Origin: a virus
IMG/VR virus record: IMGVR_UViG_3300005613_000080
Span: 1-55,130 of that record
Reading direction: 5' to 3' (one strand)
Length of the DNA: 55,130 nucleotides
The notes below the pieces were generated by a model. That model was not told the DNA's origin, ran no database searches, and was given only the letters and a program-made list of their open reading frames with translations. Positions within the stretch are counted from its first letter, which is position 1. Each line of letters opens with the position of its first letter. The translations under genes and the position numbers were made by a program. Below, piece by piece: positions 6,848 through 14,523 of the stretch.

Positions 6848-7332
6848 CGACGCTTCTTGCATAGGTACAGGCTCGCGTCGGCTTCCGTCATCGTACTGCC
6901 CACGCCAGCGGAGGCTGACACCTTAGCATCGTCCGACGACCATTGCTGAACTAATCGGTAGATCCGTTGAGCGCCCTCCAGGGAGGGGCACCAGACGACG
7001 AACTCGTCGCCGCCCATGCGAGCTGCGATGCGATCCGTGCCCTGTCGGGTGCTCTGTAGCAGGAACTCGGCGAACTCCACGAGCACTCTGTCGCCGTAGC
7101 GATGCCCCTCGGGGTGTACGTCCTGGGCCTGCTTGAACCCATCGAGGTCGGCCACGACAAAGAACCCGCCGCGACCTTGGGTGCGCTCCTCGACGTAACG
7201 CCGGTTGTGGATGCCCGTGAGCGAGTCCGTGTAGGCGAGCGTGTAGAGCTTGCGGTTGGCCTCGGTCAGTGCCTCGACGGCACGCATCAGTTCAGAGGTA
7301 GTGTTGTTCATCATGTCAGAGTCATCGGCCAC
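6844..7332 (-). CDS. GGDEF-domain protein (putative diguanylate cyclase)
   Basis: The 162-residue protein is essentially a bare GGDEF domain. It shows TDSLTGIHNRR (35-45), the metal-binding ADLDGFK (61-67, Asp62), GHRYGDRVL (77-84), the active-site MGGDEF (106-111) and a shortened C-terminus SAGVG...ADASLY. Such enzymes join two GTP into cyclic di-GMP. Two features call for caution: the guanine-contacting Asn of FKxIND is Gln here (FKQAQD), and the RxxD inhibitory site is absent. Only a short N-terminal coiled helix precedes the domain, so dimerisation must be intrinsic. The start is a GTG; ATGs at 7314 and 7311 are alternatives. It is coupled to the dNMP kinase. Confidence 0.85.
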   Translation of the reverse strand: MADDSDMMNNTTSELMRAVEALTEANRKLYTLAYTDSLTGIHNRRYVEERTQGRGGFFVVADLDGFKQAQDVHPEGHRYGDRVLVEFAEFLLQSTRQGTDRIAARMGGDEFVVWCPSLEGAQRIYRLVQQWSSDDAKVSASAGVGSTMTEADASLYLCKKRR

Positions 7333-7347
7333 CCCCGCCCTGGGCCT

Positions 7348-7935
7348 TTAGTCCTTTTCGGACCAGATCGCGTCTACCACGCCCCACTCGATAGCCGTCT
7401 CGGAATCAAAGTAGCGGTCGGTCTTGGCGTCGAACAGTCGCCGCCAGTGTCGGCGGTCTTTGTTGGTGTAGCGAGCCAGCAGCTTGGCGTAGTTCTCCAT
7501 CATACCCTTTGCCATATCAGCTTCAACAACCAGCTCAACAGGGCGGCCCTCCACATCAGAGACGCGAACATCGTGCAGCATGAACGTCGTGCTTTCCGTG
7601 GTGTAGCGGTGGCCCTGCTTTCCGCACGCCACGAGCAGCGGCGCTGCCGACATACACTTGCCCAAGGCGCACGTCACCACGTCACACTTGATCGTGCGCG
7701 TCACATCGTGCAGGGCGAACGACTCATCAAGGTGGCCGCCGTAGGAAGAGACATACAGCTCGATGGGCTTGCGGCTGATGTCCGCGAGCATATACAGCCC
7801 ACGGATAGCCATGCCGATGGTGTTCTCGTCGATGGAGCCGTGCAACCAGATACGCCGACCAAAGATGTCGATGCCGTGCTCAAGCGCAGCCTCGATACCC
7901 GCTCTCTGGAACTCGTACCTGTCCTGGTCACTCAT
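7348..7935 (-). CDS. ClpP-like serine protease
   Basis: The 195-residue protein has the ClpP/crotonase fold signature: IELYVSSYGGHLDESFALHD, then the nucleophile Ser96 in LGKCMSAAP, His121 in FMLHDV, and Asp173 in KTDRYF. These numbers almost coincide with E. coli ClpP Ser97/His122/Asp171, so the triad looks intact. In many phages such enzymes are prohead proteases, but here a separate protease lies with the scaffold (43497-44378) and this gene sits among early accessory genes. It may form a mixed or alternative ClpP, possibly with host Clp ATPases. It overlaps the phosphoesterase gene by 8 bp. Confidence 0.85.
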   Translation of the reverse strand: MSDQDRYEFQRAGIEAALEHGIDIFGRRIWLHGSIDENTIGMAIRGLYMLADISRKPIELYVSSYGGHLDESFALHDVTRTIKCDVVTCALGKCMSAAPLLVACGKQGHRYTTESTTFMLHDVRVSDVEGRPVELVVEADMAKGMMENYAKLLARYTNKDRRHWRRLFDAKTDRYFDSETAIEWGVVDAIWSEKD

Positions 7936-9253
7936 ACGACGCCATGCGGGCCTTGGCCCGCTTCAGCCAGAACTTGCGCGTGTCTTCGACGCCGCTCGGG
8001 TATCGCCCTGTCGCACGGAACGACCAGCCGTTCGCGAAGCACTCGCCCAGCGTGGTATCGACGCCCGTGACGTTGATGGCGCGACGGCCCTTCTCAGCGA
8101 TCACGAATCCACGGCTCCAGGCGGGGCGGTTGCCCTTGACGTAGTATTTCGCCACCTCGTCGATGACGCCGCCATGCGAGCACGTCCAGCTCATGTGCCG
8201 CAGCCCGGAGTTCGGGCCGATGACTTGCTGGAAGCGGTGGACGTGCCCGGAGATGCCCGCTCCGTGACTGCCCTTGGGCAGCCCCATATCCACCCAGTCC
8301 AGTAGCTCGGCCATCGCCGGGAACTTGCCGACCTTGGTGCCGTGCGTGACCTGGATCTGCTCCCACAGGGTCGCCCTGGGCACCGCGTCCTCCTGCCCAG
8401 GGGGCGCTAGGAACGATCCGCCGTGAGCCAGCTCGATGTCGAGTTCTTCGAGGTTGAGCTGCTTGTCGATCCGCATCGAGCGCAGGTTCGCCAGCGCGGG
8501 GTCCGTCTGCGTCAGGTGACGAACGATGCGATCGGTCCAGTGGTTTGAGGCCGTCCAGACGAAGCGCGAGCTAGGACACAGCTCGCGGGCCTCTTCGAGC
8601 ATGGCCCGGAAGAAGTCCAGCTCGACCTGGAGCCGGGTGCTGAATCCATAGGGCTTCGGATGCGAGCTGATCTCGGAGCCGTCGATGTGGTCGCCGCCCC
8701 AGACGATCACGTCAGGCTGCGCGTGGTCGATGAAGTCCAGGAACGCGAGCCAAGTAACCGGGTCCATGAACAGCGAGTGCGTGTCGCTGATGAACGCCAG
8801 CAGCTTTGACTTCTCGGTCGCCCGCCGCAGCTCGGGGAACTGATCGACGTAGGGCAGCAGGTAGCGTTGGTAGTACCGCGCATCGTGCTCGCGGCGCGAG
8901 TCGAGCGTGCGGACGTGCAGCAGGCGTTGGTCGCCCACCGTGGGCACGAGGCCCGCCATCTGCTTGATGTGCTCGAAGCGCCCGTGTTCAAGAACGAACT
9001 CGATGGGGTAGTGCCCGTAAAGCTCGTAGCGCCGTCGAGAGATCGACCGGAACTCGTGGTACGGGTTGGTGTCCTTATCCTCCGCGACCCGCACCACGTC
9101 CGCGAGGATGTCTTCGAGCGATGGTGGCGTCTGGGCCTTGCCCGCCCGTTCCCGTTCCAGTCGAGCCTCATCGCGAGCCTTGCGCTCTTTGATCTTCTTT
9201 AGCTCGCGCTCGTTCTCGACCACCTCCTCGGGGGCCGAGAGAAACCTGTCCAC
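7928..9253 (-). CDS. Calcineurin-like metallophosphoesterase
   Basis: The 441-residue protein contains all metallophosphoesterase motifs in order: ISDTH, VIVWGGDHIDG, ASNHWTDR, VTHG and SGHVHR, which provide the two-metal ligands. A charged helical N-terminus (ERELKKIKERKARDEARLERER) precedes the domain. Substrates of the family range from nucleic acids (SbcD, LigD-type) to proteins and nucleotides. GTG at 9253 is chosen because AAGG lies about 11 bases upstream and it follows the previous stop; a TTG at 9286 is an alternative. Its place next to ClpP and GGDEF genes suggests a host-interaction or nucleotide role, by inference. Confidence 0.8.
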   Translation of the reverse strand: MDRFLSAPEEVVENERELKKIKERKARDEARLERERAGKAQTPPSLEDILADVVRVAEDKDTNPYHEFRSISRRRYELYGHYPIEFVLEHGRFEHIKQMAGLVPTVGDQRLLHVRTLDSRREHDARYYQRYLLPYVDQFPELRRATEKSKLLAFISDTHSLFMDPVTWLAFLDFIDHAQPDVIVWGGDHIDGSEISSHPKPYGFSTRLQVELDFFRAMLEEARELCPSSRFVWTASNHWTDRIVRHLTQTDPALANLRSMRIDKQLNLEELDIELAHGGSFLAPPGQEDAVPRATLWEQIQVTHGTKVGKFPAMAELLDWVDMGLPKGSHGAGISGHVHRFQQVIGPNSGLRHMSWTCSHGGVIDEVAKYYVKGNRPAWSRGFVIAEKGRRAINVTGVDTTLGECFANGWSFRATGRYPSGVEDTRKFWLKRAKARMASYE

Positions 9254-9266
9254 TGCTGATTCAGCC

Positions 9267-9545
9267 TTATTTCGTCTCGATGCCAAGACAGTCCCCTGCG
9301 TGTTTGAGCACCGCACGCCACTTGTACGGATAGTCAAAATCGCCGCGCACGATGACGTGCTCGGCGAAGGTTCGCCAGGGGACCGTGGTACGCCCATCCT
9401 CGCGGCACTGGGCAAAGTAGCGGAGCGCGTCGTCGATCTGCTGTCGATTCGATAGCTGGCAGGTAGCGCACACGCCGCCCCCCTGATGGCGTGCTGCTTC
9501 CGGCGAGCGAAGGAATGCTTCGACAGCTTGTTTCGGGTCAGCCAT
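9267..9545 (-). CDS. Small Cys/His protein, possible zinc finger
   Basis: The 92-residue product starts MADPKQAVEAFL, overlapping the upstream gene by 8 bp; a start 30 bases earlier is possible. It contains CATC near residue 26 and a distal HAGDC (residues ~82-86), the layout of a CCHC-type zinc site. Between them lie a helix RQQIDDALRYF and the aromatic motif VPWRTFAEHV. A DNA-binding or structural zinc module seems likely. No family name is assigned. Confidence 0.55.
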   Translation of the reverse strand: MADPKQAVEAFLRSPEAARHQGGGVCATCQLSNRQQIDDALRYFAQCREDGRTTVPWRTFAEHVIVRGDFDYPYKWRAVLKHAGDCLGIETK

Positions 9546-10149
9546 CGTTTGTGATGTATGCGCCCAGGACGGCACGGGGGCCGCCAGCCGAATCAGTGGC
9601 GTCTCTCACGTCGATCAGTCCGTGCTCCGCTTTGCAACATCCATCGGCGTCAACGGTAAACCGAAGTCTGACAGCCTCTTGGGCACCAATGGCACGGGAC
9701 AATCGTACAAGCAGTTCGGCATCCAGGCAAATCTCCACCGTGCGCCCAGATGACGATTCTGCATCTACCGTATCGAGGATAGCTCGAAACGGGGGCAGGT
9801 TGCCGGGCCACGGTCGCTCCATGCGGACCCAGGGCTTGTCGTCTGCCCGCTGGGCCTCGACGGCGAAGTCCGAGACGATGGACAGCCTGCCTTCTCCCTT
9901 CGTGCCCTGAGACGCCTCCTGGACGGCCTTGGTGGGCAGCAGGCCCGTGGGCGGGTCCTCGTCCATCTCAAGGCGCGGGAGGTCCGCACCGGGCCTCTCG
10001 TCGTGTCGTAGGACGGGCACGACTGCCAGCCCAGCTCCGAAGGTGGCGACGAGGTGATCCCCGTGCGCCTGTACCACATCACATTGGTACGGTTCGGTGG
10101 GCTTCGGGGCGGCGGCTTCGTGGAGCTTGATTCGTTTGGGCCAGCGCAT
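9538..10149 (-). CDS. Putative sliding-clamp-like protein
   Basis: The 203-residue protein shows a faint resemblance to phage proteins related to DNA polymerase III beta-clamp domains. It has GAGLAVVPVLRHDE (like the clamp ATDGHRLA-type strand), GLLPTKAVQEAS, FRAILDTVDAE and EICLDAELLVRLSRAIG, a beta-strand and helix order typical of one or two clamp domains. At this size it would need to trimerise to make a ring. It lies just downstream of the primase and HTH genes, which suits a replication factor. The assignment rests on pattern memory, so it should be treated as a hypothesis. Confidence 0.35.
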   Translation of the reverse strand: MRWPKRIKLHEAAAPKPTEPYQCDVVQAHGDHLVATFGAGLAVVPVLRHDERPGADLPRLEMDEDPPTGLLPTKAVQEASQGTKGEGRLSIVSDFAVEAQRADDKPWVRMERPWPGNLPPFRAILDTVDAESSSGRTVEICLDAELLVRLSRAIGAQEAVRLRFTVDADGCCKAEHGLIDVRDATDSAGGPRAVLGAYITNDG

Positions 10150-10152
10150 TAG

Positions 10153-10335
10153 TCATTCTCCTTGAGTCTGTCGATCGATCTCGCAGCCAGGGGAAAACTC
10201 GGCCCCGCGCAAGTCGGCCCCGACCAATCTGGCCTCGCGCAAGTCGGCTGTCGAGCAGCATGGCTTTGTGTGGGTGTCAGAGAAGGGGAGGACCGTTTGG
10301 CGATGCACCCAAGATAGCAAGCTATCGGAGGGCAT
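10153..10335 (-). CDS. Short pentapeptide-repeat protein or remnant
   Basis: The 60-residue product (ATG at 10335, TGATG overlap with the HTH gene; a TTG one codon earlier is also possible) ends with three or four pentapeptide units, ADLREARLVGADLRGAEF, and the cap SPGCEI. This cap matches the FFPGWKI end of the 22-repeat protein at 2000-2446. The N-terminal ~33 residues are unrelated and unrecognised. It is either a mini-member of the family or what remains after loss of repeats. It is separated from the clamp-like gene by 3 bp. Confidence 0.55.
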   Translation of the reverse strand: MPSDSLLSWVHRQTVLPFSDTHTKPCCSTADLREARLVGADLRGAEFSPGCEIDRQTQGE

Positions 10336-10733
10336 CAACGGTCATCTTGAACTTTTTTTCCGTCCTCGCCTCGGCCAGCTCGACGGGCCACGTTCTGCCG
10401 CCCCATCTGCTCCAAGCGGCTCACAGACTTCTTGAGCTTCAACTGGTGCGCCTTCGAGGCCACGCTCTTGACGGTGCGCCCGACCCGTCGAGCGATTTCC
10501 AGGTTGTCCGTGTCGGGGTACAGGTCAATCAGCATCGAAAGCTGTTCATGGGTCCATCGCGGCATCCGGCGACCCCTGAAAGCGGCCTTGTCCTTGCCCA
10601 ACGCAAGAGAGCGGGCCGTATCCTCAATGTGCGAGACCGTGACGCCAAAATACCGCGCCAGCTCGCGGTCGCTGCGTCGTCCGTAAAGCAGCTTGAGCTG
10701 CTGCACTTGCTCTTGCGTGAGTTGGTAGGTCAT
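10335..10733 (-). CDS. Double helix-turn-helix DNA-binding protein
   Basis: The 132-residue protein has two similar HTH/SANT-like units. The first is about residues 5-40 (LKLLYGRRSDRELARYFGVTVSHIEDTAR) and the second about 58-100 (WTHEQLSMLIDLYPDTDNLEIARRVGRTVKSVASKA). Each ends in the turn G(V/R)TV.(S/K)(H/S)(I/V). The tail is highly basic. Such proteins are common in phage replication modules and probably bind phage DNA as regulators or structural factors. It starts one base after the primase stop codon. Confidence 0.65.
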   Translation of the reverse strand: MTYQLTQEQVQQLKLLYGRRSDRELARYFGVTVSHIEDTARSLALGKDKAAFRGRRMPRWTHEQLSMLIDLYPDTDNLEIARRVGRTVKSVASKAHQLKLKKSVSRLEQMGRQNVARRAGRGEDGKKVQDDR

Positions 10734-10734
10734 C

Positions 10735-13095
10735 CTAGAACGGCTCGTAATGGATTGGGTCCTGGTTGATCGTTTCGAGACTCAGGTGCCAGTTGTGCGG
10801 TCCCCCGAAGTCGGAGTCGAAGTGCGCTCGCGCTTCTTCCAGAGTAGGCAACCTATAGGCACGGGGCCTGTCAATCGTTCGCTGATCTCCTGTCTCTGTC
10901 ACCACCATCATCTGCCGCCCAAGCTGAACGCGATTCACTCCATTCGGCAATAGACGCTTTAGCGCCTGTCCCAGCTTGGTCGCGCCGGATCGATAGTGAA
11001 TGTTATATGTCCGAAGATACTGCACAAAGTCATATGCCAAGTTTGAGCATACGACATAGGGGGGCCAGCCCTCGCCAGGGAAAAGCTCACCATCCAGCAG
11101 CTTGGAGTACCACCACTGTTCTTCGGGACTCATTGAATGCACCTGTTGCTGGCGCAGGGCGTCGGTGTGGGGCACGGCCCGCACATCAAAGCCGTCAAGG
11201 TCAGTATGCAGCAGGTAGTGGAGCAGGGCCTCCTGGCCCCCGTTCTCCATCTCGTCGTCGATGGCCGAGAAGAAAGCCCTGTCTTGCAGGTTCTCGTCGC
11301 TCACTTCCAGCATCAAGAAGCGCCGCTCGTCCGTCCCGGCAGGCACGACCCACTCCTCGTTCGAGGCCATGATGATGTGCAGGTAGTTCCGGGCCGTAAT
11401 CGCGTTGACGCCCTTGCCCTCGATCATCAGCGTGTCTTCGGTGATAAGCGACTTCAGGATCGACTCGTGCTTCTTGTCGCCCGCGTAGAACGCCTCGTCG
11501 GCGAACAGGATCGAGCAGTCCCGCAGATGGGCGTTGAAGCTACCGACGAGGTGCTTGGCATCGACGACCTGGAGGTAGTGCCTGCCGAACAGCCGTCCAA
11601 AGGTGTTTGCGAACTTGCCCTTGCCCGCGCCCTTCTTGCCCTTGAGTACGACCGCGACGTGGCCCTGGCGATCCGGGTGCTGCACGGCGGTCGCCATCCA
11701 GCCCACCAGGTAGCGGTACACGTCCTCGTTGCCAGAGCAGATATTGCGGCGGCAGTGGTCGAGGAACTTCTCGCACGCCCCTGGGCGAGCCTCGACGGAA
11801 AAGCCTTTCCACAGGTTGAAGGCGTCAGGCACGTCGCGACCGGGCACGAACACCACGCGGTCGTACTGCCGCCGCTGCCCGTGGCGAATCCACCAGAGCC
11901 CAAGCGGCATCTCCTTGTCCTCGCCCATCGGGATCAGCACGTTCGAGTAGCGGTTCTTGAAGTCCTCGAACGTCTGGTACGAGAGCACCGACCGTCGCAT
12001 CCCATCGTCGAACGTCTCGCTGATGATGCGGCACTTGCCGCCGATATCGCCGATGACCGCGTGCCGCTCGTTGATCTTGCGGAGCCAGGGGTCGATGGCC
12101 TCTTCCTTCGCCCGCTCGATCTGCCGCAGGGCATATCGCTCGGCACGGCGGCCCTGCTCGATGATCGACTCCGCGATGGCGAACTTGGGGTCCGTCAGGA
12201 CCGAGTAGATCACCGCGTCATCTACGCCCGCCCGCACCAGGGCGCAACAGACGTAGAACACCGCCTCGGAGCGCGACGGGAACCGCTGCGGGTCGTCGGG
12301 GTCGTCGCCCTGGACGATGATCTGCTTGCACTGCTCGGGCACGTTGTCGCCCAGATCATCGACGTGCTCTAGGCGCTGGACGTTCTCGCTCTGGATCTGG
12401 ACGAGGTTGCCCTGAAAGCCCAGGTCGCTGCTGGACTGGACGAGCGGCGCGGGGGTGAACGCCGAGAGCGGATAGACCCGCTCACCGTCGTGGGCGACGA
12501 CCGCCGCGAGCCGGGCGCTGCGGCCCTTGGCGATCTTGTTCGCGTCTGGGCGGTTGATCGTGCCCGGCAGCCGCATGATGCGGTCCACGTTGTGGCACGC
12601 ATCGCCGTCGAACAGGATCTCAAGCTGCTGGTTGTACCGCTTGGCCTCCTCGTACTTCGAGGAGCTGCCCTCGATGGGCATCGGCTCGTCGAGCGTCCAG
12701 TAGGCGTGGTAGCCCCCGCCGCTGTCGATCACCCATGTAGGGGGCGGAACAGACTCAGGAAGCCGCTCCGTCAACAGCTCCAGCGCCCGCGCCCTCTCGA
12801 CCTCTAGCTCTTGCCCAGGGCGCGGGTCGATATCGACGTGCAAGAAGGCCAGGGCTGCGATGTCCTCGCGCTCGGCCTTCTTGCGAACAGGCTTCAGCGT
12901 CGGGTTGACGCTGAAGTAGATGTTGTGATCCTGGCCCCTGCTCTCCAGCCACGCCAGCGCATCGTCAACTTCCGCTGTCGCAAAGGAGCGAGTCTCGATG
13001 CTCTTTTTGTCGGGCTTGATTGCGGTGAGAACCCAGTAGCCAGCAGGCCGGAACGCCTGAAGGAACTCAATGGAGGCGCGGTAGTTGGGAATCAT
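10735..13095 (-). CDS. Primase-helicase (AEP primase plus SF3-type helicase)
   Basis: The 786-residue protein combines priming and unwinding. The N-terminal archaeo-eukaryotic primase domain has HVDID (86-90), SGGGYH (125-130) and the RIMRLPGTIN motif (about 173-182). The C-terminal ATPase has Walker A GKKGAGKG (486-493), Walker B FADEAF (531-536), sensor Asn579 in MASNEE and the arginine finger in GTDERR (587-592), typical of phage and plasmid SF3 helicases of the D5/DUF5906 kind. It would unwind and prime the fork for the family A polymerase. It overlaps the nuclease gene by 4 bp. Motifs are complete, so activity is expected. Confidence 0.9.
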   Translation of the reverse strand: MIPNYRASIEFLQAFRPAGYWVLTAIKPDKKSIETRSFATAEVDDALAWLESRGQDHNIYFSVNPTLKPVRKKAEREDIAALAFLHVDIDPRPGQELEVERARALELLTERLPESVPPPTWVIDSGGGYHAYWTLDEPMPIEGSSSKYEEAKRYNQQLEILFDGDACHNVDRIMRLPGTINRPDANKIAKGRSARLAAVVAHDGERVYPLSAFTPAPLVQSSSDLGFQGNLVQIQSENVQRLEHVDDLGDNVPEQCKQIIVQGDDPDDPQRFPSRSEAVFYVCCALVRAGVDDAVIYSVLTDPKFAIAESIIEQGRRAERYALRQIERAKEEAIDPWLRKINERHAVIGDIGGKCRIISETFDDGMRRSVLSYQTFEDFKNRYSNVLIPMGEDKEMPLGLWWIRHGQRRQYDRVVFVPGRDVPDAFNLWKGFSVEARPGACEKFLDHCRRNICSGNEDVYRYLVGWMATAVQHPDRQGHVAVVLKGKKGAGKGKFANTFGRLFGRHYLQVVDAKHLVGSFNAHLRDCSILFADEAFYAGDKKHESILKSLITEDTLMIEGKGVNAITARNYLHIIMASNEEWVVPAGTDERRFLMLEVSDENLQDRAFFSAIDDEMENGGQEALLHYLLHTDLDGFDVRAVPHTDALRQQQVHSMSPEEQWWYSKLLDGELFPGEGWPPYVVCSNLAYDFVQYLRTYNIHYRSGATKLGQALKRLLPNGVNRVQLGRQMMVVTETGDQRTIDRPRAYRLPTLEEARAHFDSDFGGPHNWHLSLETINQDPIHYEPF

Positions 13096-13517
13096 TCGGC
13101 ATCAGGCTGTGGCGCGTGCCGACGTAAGGCCGCACCAAGTTCGCGTTTCATGTTGACCTGGGTACACCACGCAGCGCAGGCGACACGCTCCAACTCACGC
13201 CGAGGCACGCGCCCAAGGTGTTCCGCAGCGACAGGACCCGTGAATAGTAGCCAATCAGTCCGCACTTGCAACAACAGGAAGACGGCTCCTCCCTTTCGCC
13301 ATCGCTCGGTCAGGAAGAGGCGCTGTTGCGGCGTGAAGTGCGGAACAGAGACTCTGGATCGCTCCTGCGCGGGCCATCGCGGCAGCCACTTCAGCTCGAT
13401 CCATCCGTCGATGTAGTTGAGGTCCGGCGTGCCGGGAAGGCAGGGGTTCTCCACCGCAAAGCCGTCAAGGCCCCGGAGCGCCTTGACGACCTTTCCCCTC
13501 ATCGCCGACTCGCTCAC
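13092..13517 (-). CDS. VRR-NUC/resolvase-type nuclease
   Basis: The 141-residue protein starts at a GTG (overlap GTGA with the upstream stop). Residues ~29-45 give GTPDLNYIDGWIELKW, the PD-(D/E)xK core with Asp in PD, then E-L-K on the next strand, followed by FTPQQRLFLTERW, a hallmark of VRR-NUC-like endonucleases and Holliday-junction resolvases in phages. It probably cuts branched or flapped DNA during replication or recombination. It is coupled to the primase-helicase gene. Confidence 0.75.
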   Translation of the reverse strand: MSESAMRGKVVKALRGLDGFAVENPCLPGTPDLNYIDGWIELKWLPRWPAQERSRVSVPHFTPQQRLFLTERWRKGGAVFLLLQVRTDWLLFTGPVAAEHLGRVPRRELERVACAAWCTQVNMKRELGAALRRHAPQPDAE

Positions 13518-14071
13518 AGAGTTGATTCAAACAGGTTGGCGTGGAAGCCGTACGGGTGTGCAACCGCGTCGATGTTCTCTACACGGATCAGGTAGGCCGT
13601 GGACGCCGCCAGAATCCACTCCGTGAAGCCACCGCCGCCTTCGCCGCCAGATGCGTGAGGACCGCCGCCGCCCAGTACCAGCTCCTCGTCAATCTTCGTG
13701 CCGTCTGCCGACAGGGTGGGCGTGTGCGTCACCGTCGAGAGCAGGGTGTTCGAGGACGACCTGTTCTTGTTGTAGGCCGTCAGGGTCGTACCCGCTGCCG
13801 TGATCGTCGGGCCTTCAAAGATTTGCAGGAGGCCGTTGCCGCCACCTGAGATCGAGAAATCGAGGTGGACCTTTGAGGTGCCCGTCTGGATCAGCACCTC
13901 TAGCGTTCCGCTCGAAGCGATGGACTGATCCACGAAGGTCACGTCGAACAGCCTGCCACGGTGGACGTTGGCGCTGATCGACGGCTCGATGACCAGCGCC
14001 TCGTTGATGGCGTCAACATCTACTGTTGCGCCATCGCCATCGAAATCACGAATCAGGACTTTTCCAGCCAT
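13514..14071 (-). CDS. Beta-rich structural-type protein inside the replication module
   Basis: The 185-residue protein has no enzymatic motifs. It is Gly/Thr/Ser-rich with strands such as GTLEVLIQTGTSKVHLDFSI, then EGPTITAAGTTLTAYNKNRSS, a glycine run GGGGPHASGGEGGGG, and an ending AYLIRVENIDAVAHPYGFHANLFE. This pattern, EGPTxTAAGTxLTxxNxxR then a poly-Gly loop then YLIRVEN, recurs in phage virion decoration or structural proteins. Its place between dCTP deaminase and nuclease genes, coupled on both sides, is odd for a virion protein. Confidence 0.55.
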   Translation of the reverse strand: MAGKVLIRDFDGDGATVDVDAINEALVIEPSISANVHRGRLFDVTFVDQSIASSGTLEVLIQTGTSKVHLDFSISGGGNGLLQIFEGPTITAAGTTLTAYNKNRSSSNTLLSTVTHTPTLSADGTKIDEELVLGGGGPHASGGEGGGGFTEWILAASTAYLIRVENIDAVAHPYGFHANLFESTL

Positions 14072-14523
14072 TACTCAAACCTCGCTTCTTGCGGTGTGTC
14101 TTCTTGGTTCTGGTACTTACCGTCGTAGGGCTGCTCGGTGGGCTCATCGAGCTGGTGACAGACGATCTGCGCGATAGGATCGCCAGGGGTAAGCACGACG
14201 GCTGCTTTGCCGTGATTGGTGATCTCTAGCGTGAGATAGCCCTTCCAGCCGGGTTCGATCACCGTGTTCTGCACGGCGATACCCTGCCGCGCCCAGGTGC
14301 TCTTGTCGTGGACAATGCCCAGCACATCGCTGGGCATATCGAAGTGCTCCAAGGTCACGGCCAAGATGAAGTCGCCCGGATACAGCGTGACCTGTTCCTT
14401 CAGAGAGACACGCACGTCATACCCAGCCATCGAGAGGCCATACGACATCCCGTTGTGCTTCGTGCGTTCGTGGAACGGCGTGAAGATGCCGCGCTTTCGG
14501 ATGCTCTGTCCCGACAGGATCAT
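14071..14523 (-). CDS. dcd: dCTP deaminase
   Basis: The 150-residue protein has the trimeric dUTPase/dCTP-deaminase fold: GYDVRVS (34-40), GDFILAVTLE (50-59), the phosphate-binding DKSTWARQG (73-81), and PGWKGYLTLEITN (91-103) with catalytic Glu100, then a C-terminal YDGKYQNQ. The Glu in TLEI distinguishes deaminases from plain dUTPases. It converts dCTP to dUTP (or dUMP if bifunctional), feeding thymidylate synthesis. No thymidylate synthase or dUTPase is visible in the window. It overlaps the polymerase stop as ATGA. Confidence 0.9.
   Translation of the reverse strand: MILSGQSIRKRGIFTPFHERTKHNGMSYGLSMAGYDVRVSLKEQVTLYPGDFILAVTLEHFDMPSDVLGIVHDKSTWARQGIAVQNTVIEPGWKGYLTLEITNHGKAAVVLTPGDPIAQIVCHQLDEPTEQPYDGKYQNQEDTPQEARFE

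Noticed and set aside
7348-7935. ClpP-like gene as the prohead protease
   Set aside because: An XkdF-type protease lies directly before the scaffold gene, and this gene is in the accessory arm.
11137-12372. 411-codon plus-strand open frame
   Set aside because: It is antisense to the primase-helicase; the protein has no coherent motif.
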